In this document: positions 43,105 to 51,462 of the stretch, one piece after another
Position numbering within the stretch: position 1 is the stretch's first letter
Layout of the letters: each line of letters starts with the position of its first letter
Assembly: GCF_000718785.1 (NCBI RefSeq)
Contig: NZ_JOCA01000019.1
Location: 91,753 to 155,752 of the forward strand
Direction: 5' to 3'
Length of the DNA: 64,000 bases
Source: Streptomyces sp. NRRL WC-3626
GTDB lineage: Bacteria; Actinomycetota; Actinomycetes; Streptomycetales; Streptomycetaceae
Made by a program: the position numbers and the translations under genes
Notes under the pieces: model-generated
Told to the model about the DNA's origin: nothing
The model's database searches: none
The model's input: only the letters and a program-made list of their open reading frames with translations

Positions 43105-44469
43105 ATGCGCAGGACGAGCAGGATCATCCGGATACGTGGTGCCGCCGCGCTCGCCGCGGGGGTGCTCGCGGTCTCGCTGACCGCGTGCGGCGGCGGTGGC
43201 GACGACGACAGCGGCGGCGACGACGAGGACAAGGGCACCGGCGACACCGGAACCACCGTCACCCTGCCGAAGCTGGACGGCGAGACCCTCGAGGTCGCCG
43301 CCGTGTGGACCGGCGCCGAGCAGGCCAACTTCAAGAAGGTCCTCGCGGAGTTCGAGAAGCGCACCGGCGCCAAGGTGACCTTCGTCCCCGCCCAGGACCC
43401 GATCATCAACTTCCTCGGCTCGAAGGTCGCGGGCGGCGCCCCGCCGGACGTGGCGATGCTGCCGCAGCCGGGCGCCATCAAGCAGGCCGTCGACAAGGGC
43501 TGGGCCAAACCGCTCGGCGCCGACGCGGTCAAGGAGCTCGGCGAGAACTACTCGCAGGGCTGGCAGGACATCGGCACGATCGACGGCAAGCAGTACGGCG
43601 TCTACTACAAGGCCGCCAACAAGTCGCTGATCTGGTACAACGCCCAGGTCTTCGAGAACGCCGGCGCCGCCGAGCCCAAGACGTGGGACGAACTCCTCAC
43701 CGCCGCGCAGACGGTGTACGACTCCGGTGTCACACCCTTCTCGGTCGGTGGGGCGGACGGCTGGACGCTGACCGACTGGTTCGAGAACGTCTATCTCTCG
43801 CAGGCCGGCCCGGAGAAGTACGACCAGCTCGCCCGGCACGAGATCAAGTGGACGGACCCGTCCGTCAAGGAGGCCCTGACCACGCTCGCCGGGATCTGGG
43901 GGAAGAAGGACTACGTCGCGACCGGCGCCCTCGGCACCGACTTCCCGACCTCCGTGACCCAGACCTTCACCGGCGGCGACCAGCCCAAGGCCGGCATGGT
44001 CTACGAGGGCGACTTCGCGCAGGTCAACATCGGTGAGACCAAGGCGAAGGTGGGCACGGACGCCAAGGTGTTCCCGTTCCCGGCCGTCGGCGACACCGCG
44101 CCGGTGGTCTCCGGCGGTGACGCGGCCGTGATCCTGGACGACTCGAAGGCGGCGCAGGCGCTGGCCACCTTCCTGGCCTCGCCGGACGCGGCGCAGATCC
44201 ACGCGAAGCTGGGCGGCTTCCTCTCGCCGAACAAGAACGTCGACCCGTCGACGTATCCGAACGAGGTGCAGAGGAAGATCGCCGAGGCGCTGGTCGCGTC
44301 CGGTGACGACTTCCGCTTCGACATGTCCGACCAGGCCCCGCAGGCCTTCGGCGGCACACCCGGCAAGGGCGAGTGGAAGGCGCTGCAGGACTTCCTGAAG
44401 AACCCGGGGGACATCGCCGGCACACAGGCGAAGCTGGAGGCCGACGCGGCCGCGGCGTACGGGAACTGA
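43105..44469 (+). CDS. Sugar ABC transporter substrate-binding lipoprotein
   Basis: 454 residues. A lipoprotein signal with lipobox LTAC (Cys28) is followed by an acidic Gly/Asp linker and a family-1 extracellular solute-binding fold (LEVAAVWTGAEQANFKKVLA, FEKRTGAKVTFVPAQDPIIN). It would be lipid-anchored outside the membrane and deliver a sugar or oligosaccharide to the two permeases that follow (gaps 7 bp and –4 bp). The substrate cannot be read from the sequence. The true ATG is 43105; the frame is open to 42745 only through the tandem repeats. Confidence 0.88.
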   Translation: MRRTSRIIRIRGAAALAAGVLAVSLTACGGGGDDDSGGDDEDKGTGDTGTTVTLPKLDGETLEVAAVWTGAEQANFKKVLAEFEKRTGAKVTFVPAQDPIINFLGSKVAGGAPPDVAMLPQPGAIKQAVDKGWAKPLGADAVKELGENYSQGWQDIGTIDGKQYGVYYKAANKSLIWYNAQVFENAGAAEPKTWDELLTAAQTVYDSGVTPFSVGGADGWTLTDWFENVYLSQAGPEKYDQLARHEIKWTDPSVKEALTTLAGIWGKKDYVATGALGTDFPTSVTQTFTGGDQPKAGMVYEGDFAQVNIGETKAKVGTDAKVFPFPAVGDTAPVVSGGDAAVILDDSKAAQALATFLASPDAAQIHAKLGGFLSPNKNVDPSTYPNEVQRKIAEALVASGDDFRFDMSDQAPQAFGGTPGKGEWKALQDFLKNPGDIAGTQAKLEADAAAAYGN

Positions 44470-44476
44470 TCCGGCG

Positions 44477-45826
44477 ATGGCGTCGGACACGGCGGCAGGG
44501 GCGCCGGGGACGGCCCCCGCCGCTCCCAAGTCGCGCAGGAGCGTCACCGGGACCCGCAGGACCGTCGCGGCGCTGTTCCTGCTGCCCGCGCTGGTGCTGC
44601 TCGGTGCGCTCGTGGTCTACCCGATCGGGTACTCCGTCGTCCGCAGCTTCTACGACCAGTCCGGCGACGGCTTCGCCGGATTCGACAACTACGAGGCCCT
44701 GTTCACCGACGACGGCATCCGCACCGCCCTGAAGAACAACGTCCTCTGGGTGGTGTTCGCGCCGACGGTCGCGACCGCGCTCGGTCTGGTCTTCGCGGTG
44801 CTGACCGAACGGGTGCGCTGGGGCACGGCGTTCAAGCTGGTCGTCTTCATGCCGATGGCGATCTCGATGCTGGCGGCCGGGATCATCTTCCGTCTGGTGT
44901 ACGACCAGGACCCGGACAAGGGCGTGGCGAACGCGGTGTGGGTGGGGGTCCACGACACCTTCGCCCAGTCGTCGGCGTTCCCGAAGGCGCACCCGGGCCG
45001 TGAGTCACCGCTGGAGCCGGCCGGCGGGGGCGCGTTCGTCACCACATCGACGGTGAGCGCCGGTGACACGGTGACGCTGCCGCTCGTCGGTGTCGCCCCG
45101 GATCTGATGCCGAAGGAGGCGCGGCGGGCGGCGGCCCCGAAGCCGGAGGACGACCGGATCACCGGCACCACCTGGCAGGACTTCACCCGTGGCAAGGGCG
45201 TCGGCACGCTGAACGGCGTCGACGCGACCGAGCTCGGCTATCCGGGGATGAAGATCGAGGCCGTGAAGGACGGCAAGGTGGTGGAGACGGCCACGGCGGG
45301 CGACGACGGCACGTTCTCCCTCTCGTCGAAGGCCGACGGGGCCCTGCTGCGGCTCCCGGCGGACAACTTCGCGCAGCCGTACAACGGCCTCGACTGGCTG
45401 GGCCCGTCACTGGTCACGCCGGCGATCATCGGGTCGTACATCTGGATGTGGGCGGGCTTCGCGATGGTGCTGATCGCGGCCGGGCTCGCGGGGATGCCCA
45501 GGGAACTGCTGGAGGCGGCGCGGGTGGACGGCGCGAACGAGTGGCAGGTGTTCAGACGTGTCACGGTGCCGCTGCTGGCGCCGGTCCTCGCGGTCGTCAC
45601 GGTCACCTTGATGATCAATGTGCTGAAGGTGTTCGACCTGGTCTTCATCATCGCGCCGGGCTCGTCCCAGGACGACGCCAACGTGCTCGCGCTGGAGCTG
45701 TACCGCAAGGGCTTCGCGTCGGACCAGCCGGGCATCGCGAGCGCGATCGCGGTGTTCCTGCTGCTGCTCGTCATCCCGGTGATGTGGTTCAACGTGCGTC
45801 GGCTGCGGCGGGAGGTGCGGCGATGA
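44477..45826 (+). CDS. Sugar ABC permease with a large inserted extracytoplasmic domain
   Basis: 449 residues, about 150 more than the MalF/UgpA-type norm. Three N-terminal helices (residues about 30–145) are followed by an insert of roughly 150 residues (about 150–310). The insert contains a small beta-sandwich-like stretch (MKIEAVKDGKVVETATAGDD, GTFSLSSKADGALLRLPADN). The remaining helices follow with the conserved EAA loop (ELLEAARVDGANEWQVFRRV). The insert should face outside and might contact the binding protein or the sugar. The stop overlaps the next ATG by 4 bp. No ATPase gene is present; such importers in Streptomyces share the MsiK ATPase. Confidence 0.83.
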   Translation: MASDTAAGAPGTAPAAPKSRRSVTGTRRTVAALFLLPALVLLGALVVYPIGYSVVRSFYDQSGDGFAGFDNYEALFTDDGIRTALKNNVLWVVFAPTVATALGLVFAVLTERVRWGTAFKLVVFMPMAISMLAAGIIFRLVYDQDPDKGVANAVWVGVHDTFAQSSAFPKAHPGRESPLEPAGGGAFVTTSTVSAGDTVTLPLVGVAPDLMPKEARRAAAPKPEDDRITGTTWQDFTRGKGVGTLNGVDATELGYPGMKIEAVKDGKVVETATAGDDGTFSLSSKADGALLRLPADNFAQPYNGLDWLGPSLVTPAIIGSYIWMWAGFAMVLIAAGLAGMPRELLEAARVDGANEWQVFRRVTVPLLAPVLAVVTVTLMINVLKVFDLVFIIAPGSSQDDANVLALELYRKGFASDQPGIASAIAVFLLLLVIPVMWFNVRRLRREVRR

Positions 45827-46692
45827 GTGTCGCCAAGGCCGACGAGCCGCTCGGGTCCCGGCTCAGCCGGTGGGTCGGCGGCGGTCTGGTGCGCGTTTTC
45901 CTGATCGTCGTGGGCCTGTTCTGGCTGGTCCCGACGGTGGGGCTGCTGCTGGCCAGTCTGCGCACCCCGGAGGACATGGCCGCCGACGGCTGGTGGAACG
46001 TGTTCACCGAGCCGTCGCAGCTCACCTTCGGCGCCTACGAGACCCTGCTGAAGAACGACGACATCACCGGTTCGCTGCTGAACACGGCGTACATCACCGT
46101 CCCGGCGACCGTGCTGGTGGTGGTGATCGGCTCCCTGGCCGGATACGCCTTCGCCTGGATGGAGTTCCCGGGCCGCGACTGGTGGTTCCTCGCGGTGGTG
46201 GGGCTGCTGGTGGTGCCGGTGCAGGTGGCGCTGATCCCGATCGCCGAACTCTTCGGCACTCTCGGCATCTTCGGCTCGCTGACCGGGGTGATCCTCTTCC
46301 ACGTCGGTTTCGGTCTGCCGTTCGCGGTGTTCCTGCTGCGGAACTTCTTCGCGGAGATACCGCGCGAACTGCTGGAGGCGGCCCGGCTGGACGGCGCGGG
46401 CGAACTGCGGCTGTTCGTCAGGGTCGTGATGCCGCTGGCCGGTCCCGCGATCGCCGCTCTCGGTATCTTCCAGTTCCTGTGGGTGTGGAACGACATGCTG
46501 GTCGCGCTGATCTTCACCGACTCGGGAAGCCAGCCGATCACGGTCGCCCTGCAGACGCAGGTACGGCAGTTCGGCAACAACATCGACGTCCTGGCACCCG
46601 GCGCGTTCATCTCGATGGTGGTCCCGCTGGTCGTGTTCTTCGCGTTCCAGCGGCAGTTCGTCTCCGGTGTCATGGCCGGCGCGGTGAAGTAG
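45823..46692 (+). CDS. Sugar ABC permease, MalG type
   Basis: 289 residues, six membrane helices, with the EAA loop ELLEAARLDGAGELRLFVRV in the usual place. The ATG at 45823 overlaps the preceding stop (ATGA). Together with the previous two genes it makes a binding-protein/two-permease importer of the CUT1 class. Ends before the hairpin at 46713–46743. Confidence 0.88.
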   Translation: MSVAKADEPLGSRLSRWVGGGLVRVFLIVVGLFWLVPTVGLLLASLRTPEDMAADGWWNVFTEPSQLTFGAYETLLKNDDITGSLLNTAYITVPATVLVVVIGSLAGYAFAWMEFPGRDWWFLAVVGLLVVPVQVALIPIAELFGTLGIFGSLTGVILFHVGFGLPFAVFLLRNFFAEIPRELLEAARLDGAGELRLFVRVVMPLAGPAIAALGIFQFLWVWNDMLVALIFTDSGSQPITVALQTQVRQFGNNIDVLAPGAFISMVVPLVVFFAFQRQFVSGVMAGAVK

Positions 46693-46712
46693 CCGAACGC
46701 AATGCCGAGTTG

Positions 46713-46743
46713 AGGGGGCGGGTCCGCCCGGGACCGCCCCTTC
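46713..46743 (+). terminator. Terminator of the sugar importer operon
   Basis: GGGGCGGGTCC pairs with GGACCGCCCC across a short loop with one bulged G, about 20 bp past the permease stop and followed by TTCG. Confidence 0.65.
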
Positions 46744-46840
46744 GTGTGACGGGAGTCCCCCGGATGCCGCAGGGCGCGTAACCAAGTAGGGCGGGCGGCC
46801 GTTGCCGGGCAGAGCACCCGCACCGACCGTTGGACGCCCC

Positions 46841-49108
46841 TTGCCCAGGTTCAGTGTCATTGTCCCCGCGTACCAGGTCCAGGCGTATCTGCACGAGTGC
46901 CTGGACTCCGTGCTGTCCCAGTCGTACCCCGATCTCGAACTGATCGCCGTCGACGACTGCTCGCCGGACGCCTGCGGTGCGGTGATCGACGAGTTCGCGG
47001 CCCGCGACCCGCGCGTACGGGCCGTGCACCTGCCGGAGAACGGCGGCCTCGGGCCCGCCCGCAACGCGGGCATGGAGCGGGCGACCGGCGACTACCTGGT
47101 GTTCCTGGACGGCGACGACACCCTGACCCCCGACGCGCTGCTCGCCCTCGCCGACCGGCTGAAGGAGACCGGCGAGCCGGACGTCCTGGTCTACGACTAC
47201 GCCCGCACCTACTGGTCGGGCGAGACCGTCCGCAACCGGGCCGCCGCCGAACTCGGGGAGGCCGGGCCCGCGCCGTTCCGACTCACGGACCGGCCGGGGC
47301 TGCTGAATCTGCTGATGGTGGCCTGGAACAAGACGTACCGGCGGACGTTCGTCGAGCGGGCGGGCCTCACCTTCCCGCCCGGCTACTACGAGGACACCCC
47401 GTGGACGTACCCGGTCCTGATGACGGCGGGGTCCATCGCCACCCTGGACCGGGTGTGCGTGCACTACCGGCAGCGGCGGACCGGCGGCATCCTGCGCACC
47501 ACCAGCGAACGGCACTTCGACGTCTTCGACCAGTACGACCGGGTCTTCGCGTTCCTCGACGAGCGGCCGGAACTCCGGCGCTGGCGGCCGGTGCTGTTCC
47601 GCCGCATGGTCGACCACCTGGTGACCGTGTACGCCCGCCGGGACCGGCTGCCGCACGGTTCGCGCACCGCCTTCCTGCGCCGGGCCCGTACCCACTACCG
47701 GCGTTACCGGACGCCCGGCGCGCCCGTGTCCGCGCGCGCCCGCGCGCACCACGCGATGGTCCGGTTCGGACTGCACCGCACCTACCGGTCGCTGCGGCTG
47801 GCGGCCGCCCTGCGCCGCAGGTGGACCCGGATCGCCGGGCGGCTGCCGCGCGCCCTGGGCCGCGCCGCCCTGCGGCTGCACTACCGCGTCCAGCGCCTGC
47901 TGCCGCTGCGCGCCGACCGGGCCGTGTTCACCGTGCACGGCGGCCGCGGTCACGGCGGTGACCCGGGCGCGCTGGAGTCCGCGCTGCGCGATCTCGCGCC
48001 GCACATCCGCACGGCGTGGGTGGCCCGCCCCGAGTACCACCACACCCTCCCTTCGGCCACCGCCCGGCTGGTGCCGGGGACGGCCGCGCACTGGAGCGCG
48101 CTCGCCCGGTCGGCGTATCTGGTGACGGACGCCGACGTGGTGCCGGGGCTGGTCAAGCGCAAGGGGCAGGTCGTGGTGCAGACGCGGCGCGGCACCCCCC
48201 TCGGGCATGCGGGCCTGGACCTCCTCGAACGTCCGGCTGCGGCCCGGGGCACCGACTTCGCACGGCTGCTGCGGGGCGTCGACCAGTGGGACTACGTGAT
48301 CTCCGCCGACCGCCACTCCACCCTGACCTGGGAGCGGGTGTGCCCCGGCCGCTACACCACCCTGGAGTACGGCCGCCCGCGCACCGACCGCTTCCACACC
48401 GCGACCGCGGCGGACGTGGCCCGGCTGCGGAGGTCGCTGGGCGTACCGGAGGGCTCGGTGGCGGTCCTGTACGCGCCGGCCCACCGCGACTACCGGCGCA
48501 CCCAGCCCCGGCTCCTCGACCTGGAGCGCCTGGTGCGCCGCCTCGGCCCCCGCTTCGTGGTCCTGTCCCGCGCCCACCACCCGCACCGCGGACCGCTGGA
48601 GGCCGCCTCCGACCGGGTCCTGGACGTCACCGGCCACCCGGACCTCACCGCGCTCTGCCTGGCCTCGGACGTCCTCGTCACCGACTACTCCCCCGTGATG
48701 TTCGACTACGCGGGACTTGACCGGCCCGTGGTGCTGCACATCGAGGACTGGGAGGCGTACGAGGCTGCCCGCGGCGCCTACTTCGACCCGCGGGCGTTCC
48801 CGCCGGGCGCGGTCGCGGGCAGCGCGGACGAACTGATCGACATCTTCGCCACCGGGCACTGGTGCGGCGCCCGCTCCGCCCGGCTGCGGGCGGACTTCCG
48901 CGCGCGCTTCTGCGCGTACGACGACGGCCGCGCCGCCGAGCGGGTGGTGCGGCGGGTCTGGCTCGGCGAGGCCCGGCCCGCGCCGGTGGTCCCGCGCGGG
49001 GAGCGCCGGCCGGTGCCGTCCGCCGCCGACGTGACCGGTCCCGCGTCGCTCACCACGGTGCCGCCGCAGCAGCCCGCCGGCCTGCGGACCGTCACCGACC
49101 ACGGCTGA
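46841..49108 (+). CDS. GT2–TagF fusion protein, paralogue 1
   Basis: 755 residues from the TTG at 46841 (MPRFSVIVPAY), chosen because both paralogues downstream start with MPRFSIIVP; the frame is open to 46802. The N-terminal GT2 glycosyltransferase (about 1–310) has FSVIVPAY, VDDCSPD and FLDGDDTL. The C-terminal CDP-glycerol glycerophosphotransferase-like domain (about 375–715) has LVTDYSPVMFDYAGLDRPVV. The conserved His-Gly-Thr-Pro site reads TRRGTPLG, so the catalytic His is replaced by Arg; the second His region (SRAHHPH) remains. It probably takes part in wall teichoic-acid-type polymer assembly in the cytoplasm, but the TagF half may be inactive. Confidence 0.83.
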   Translation: MPRFSVIVPAYQVQAYLHECLDSVLSQSYPDLELIAVDDCSPDACGAVIDEFAARDPRVRAVHLPENGGLGPARNAGMERATGDYLVFLDGDDTLTPDALLALADRLKETGEPDVLVYDYARTYWSGETVRNRAAAELGEAGPAPFRLTDRPGLLNLLMVAWNKTYRRTFVERAGLTFPPGYYEDTPWTYPVLMTAGSIATLDRVCVHYRQRRTGGILRTTSERHFDVFDQYDRVFAFLDERPELRRWRPVLFRRMVDHLVTVYARRDRLPHGSRTAFLRRARTHYRRYRTPGAPVSARARAHHAMVRFGLHRTYRSLRLAAALRRRWTRIAGRLPRALGRAALRLHYRVQRLLPLRADRAVFTVHGGRGHGGDPGALESALRDLAPHIRTAWVARPEYHHTLPSATARLVPGTAAHWSALARSAYLVTDADVVPGLVKRKGQVVVQTRRGTPLGHAGLDLLERPAAARGTDFARLLRGVDQWDYVISADRHSTLTWERVCPGRYTTLEYGRPRTDRFHTATAADVARLRRSLGVPEGSVAVLYAPAHRDYRRTQPRLLDLERLVRRLGPRFVVLSRAHHPHRGPLEAASDRVLDVTGHPDLTALCLASDVLVTDYSPVMFDYAGLDRPVVLHIEDWEAYEAARGAYFDPRAFPPGAVAGSADELIDIFATGHWCGARSARLRADFRARFCAYDDGRAAERVVRRVWLGEARPAPVVPRGERRPVPSAADVTGPASLTTVPPQQPAGLRTVTDHG

Positions 49109-49140
49109 CCGCCGTTTTCCCCCACGTACAGGGAGTGCCC

Positions 49141-49227
49141 ATGCCCTCCGGCTCGTCGCGGCCCACCCCGACCCGGCCGTCCACCTGGCGGCCGGCGGGG
49201 CGGCCCGGCCGGCGCCCCTCCCGCTGA
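49141..49227 (+). CDS. Possible 28-residue Arg/Pro-rich peptide
   Basis: MPSGSSRPTPTRPSTWRPAG onward, 28 residues, in the 151-bp gap between TagF-like paralogues 1 and 2. It has a good site (AGGGAG, 5–6 nt before the ATG) and ends 32 bp before the next gene. It could be a leader peptide or simply a chance frame in GC-rich DNA. Confidence 0.25.
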   Translation: MPSGSSRPTPTRPSTWRPAGRPGRRPSR

Positions 49228-49259
49228 GGGCGCCAGACATCCGCTACGGAAAGAAGAGA

Positions 49260-51461
49260 ATGCCCCGCTTCAGCATCATCGTCCCGTCCCACGGGGTCGC
49301 AGGCAGGCTGGGACAGGCGCTGGACTCGGTCCTCGCCCAGTCCTTCGGCGACTTCGAGCTGATCCCGGTCTGTGAAGCGCCCGGTTCCCCGGCCGACGGG
49401 GTGGCCGCCCGGCACGCCGCGCGGGACTCCCGGGTGACGCCCGTGCACGCGCCGCCGTCGGCCGGACTCGCGGGGGCGCGCAACGCGGGACTGCGGGCGG
49501 CCACGGGGACGTATCTGCTGTTCCTCGACGGTGACGACGTCCTCGTGCCGGGCGCGCTGGCGGCGCTGGACGGGCGGCTGACGGAGACCGGCCCCGTGGA
49601 CGTGCTGTACTTCGAGCACGAGCGGGCGCCCTGGTGGGAGGGTGAGCCCACCAACCCGGCCGCGCCTCTCCTGGCGCGGACCCCGGACGGCGCGTTCGCG
49701 CCCGCGGACGCCCCGCGTCTCACCGGCGTGAGCCTCCCGGCGTGGAGTGCGGCCTGGCGGCGGGCGTACGTCGCCGAGCGCGAACTCGTGTTTCCCGAGG
49801 GCCACTTCACGGACATCGGCTGGGGCGGGGTCGCGATGGCGGGCGCCGGGCGGGTCGCGGTGCTGCGGTCGGTCGTCGTACGGCATCTGGTGCGGCGGCA
49901 GGGCAGCCGGCTGAACCTGCCCGGGGAACACCACGCCGAACTCCTGGACCAGGTGGAGCTGGCACTCGTACGGGCCGCCGGACTGGGGCTGTCCGCCGAG
50001 CGGTCGGGGCCGTTGTTCGAACAGCTCTTCACCGCCGTACTGAAGACGGCCGCGCACCCCCGGCGGCTGCCGTCGGGCCGGCGGGCCTTCTTCCGCCGGG
50101 CGAGCACCCTGTACCGCCGGCACCGCCCCGCCGGGTTCCGGCCGCCGTCCGGCAGCCTCGGGGTGCAGCACCGGCTGCTGGCGTCCGGCTCCTACGGGGC
50201 CTTCGCCGCCCTGCGCGGTGTCCGTCGCGCGGTGACCCGGGCGGTGGCCCCGCTGCCGCGCCCGGGCGGGCTGCGCACCCGGCTGCGGTACCGGATGCGG
50301 CTGCGCCGCCCCCTCGATCCGAACCTGGTCGTGTACTGCGCCTACTGGGGCCGCGGCTACGCCTGCAACCCGGCCGCGATCCACGCCAAGGCCCGCGAAC
50401 TCGCCCCGCGTCTGCGCTCGGTGTTCCTGGTGGAGGCCGACCAGGCGCACACCGTGCCGGACGGCGTCGAGTACGCGGTCATCGGCAGCCACCGCTACTG
50501 GGAGGTGCTGGCCCGCGCCACGTACCTGGTCAACAACGCCAACTTCGCGGAGGGCGTGGTCAAACGGCCCGGCAGCGTCCACCTCCAGACCCAGCACGGC
50601 ACCCCGCTGAAGACCATGGGCGTCGACCAGTCGACGTACCCGGTGGTGGCCGCCGCGTCCGGCAGCTTCACCAAACTGCTGGGCCGGGTGGACCGCTGGG
50701 ACTACAACCTCTCCGCCAACCCGCACTCCACCCGCGTGTGGGAGCGCGCCTTCCCCGGCTCCTACGAGCACCTGGAGTACGGCTATCCGCGCAACGACGT
50801 GTACTGCACGGCCGGCGCCGACGACGTGGCCCGCGTCCGCGCGGAGCTCGGCATCCCCGAGGGCGCGCGGGCGGTGCTGTACGCGCCCACGCACCGCGAC
50901 CACCACACCGGCTTCGAGACCGGTCTCGACCTGGAGGCGTTCTGCGCGGCGGCCGGCGAGGACGTCGTCGTCCTGCTGCGCGCGCACTACTTCTACGACC
51001 GGGGCGCGCGCGGGAACACCGGCCGGGTCATCGACGTCACCGCGCACCGCTGTGCAGAGGACGTCTGCCTCGCCGCCGACGCCCTGATCACCGACTACTC
51101 GTCGATCATGTTCGACTACGCCAATCTGGACCGTCCGATCGTCGTGTACGCCGACGACTGGGACGTCTACCGGGAGACCCGGGGCGTCTGCTTCGACCTG
51201 ATGGAGGAGCCGCCGGGCCGGGTCGCCCGTACCCCCGGCGAACTGGCCCGGATGTTCCGCGACGGCTCGTACGCGGACGCGGAGTCGGCCGCGCTGCGGG
51301 CCCGGTTCCGGGAGCGGTTCTGCCCGTTCGACGACGGGCGGGCCGCCGAACGGGTCGTGCGCCGGGTACTGCTCGGCGAGCCGCCCGAGGCCCTGCCGCC
51401 CGTGATCCCGCTCGCGGAGCGTGTCCCCGCTCCCGCGGCCGCCACCCTGGTGAGGAACTGA
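49260..51461 (+). CDS. GT2–TagF fusion protein, paralogue 2
   Basis: 733 residues. The N-terminal GT2 half (FSIIVPSHGVAGRLGQALDS, FLDGDDVL) is more diverged than in its sisters: the usual VDD acidic pair is replaced by IPVCEAP, so glycosyl transfer may be altered. The C-terminal CDP-glycerol glycerophosphotransferase-like domain (about 355–705) keeps the full set: TQHGTPLKTMG, LRAHYFY and ITDYSSIMFDYANLDRPIVV. This is the only one of the three with the His-Gly motif. The ATG follows GAAAGAAGAGA. It is followed by paralogue 3 with 1 bp between stop and start. Confidence 0.85.
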   Translation: MPRFSIIVPSHGVAGRLGQALDSVLAQSFGDFELIPVCEAPGSPADGVAARHAARDSRVTPVHAPPSAGLAGARNAGLRAATGTYLLFLDGDDVLVPGALAALDGRLTETGPVDVLYFEHERAPWWEGEPTNPAAPLLARTPDGAFAPADAPRLTGVSLPAWSAAWRRAYVAERELVFPEGHFTDIGWGGVAMAGAGRVAVLRSVVVRHLVRRQGSRLNLPGEHHAELLDQVELALVRAAGLGLSAERSGPLFEQLFTAVLKTAAHPRRLPSGRRAFFRRASTLYRRHRPAGFRPPSGSLGVQHRLLASGSYGAFAALRGVRRAVTRAVAPLPRPGGLRTRLRYRMRLRRPLDPNLVVYCAYWGRGYACNPAAIHAKARELAPRLRSVFLVEADQAHTVPDGVEYAVIGSHRYWEVLARATYLVNNANFAEGVVKRPGSVHLQTQHGTPLKTMGVDQSTYPVVAAASGSFTKLLGRVDRWDYNLSANPHSTRVWERAFPGSYEHLEYGYPRNDVYCTAGADDVARVRAELGIPEGARAVLYAPTHRDHHTGFETGLDLEAFCAAAGEDVVVLLRAHYFYDRGARGNTGRVIDVTAHRCAEDVCLAADALITDYSSIMFDYANLDRPIVVYADDWDVYRETRGVCFDLMEEPPGRVARTPGELARMFRDGSYADAESAALRARFRERFCPFDDGRAAERVVRRVLLGEPPEALPPVIPLAERVPAPAAATLVRN

Positions 51462-51462
51462 C

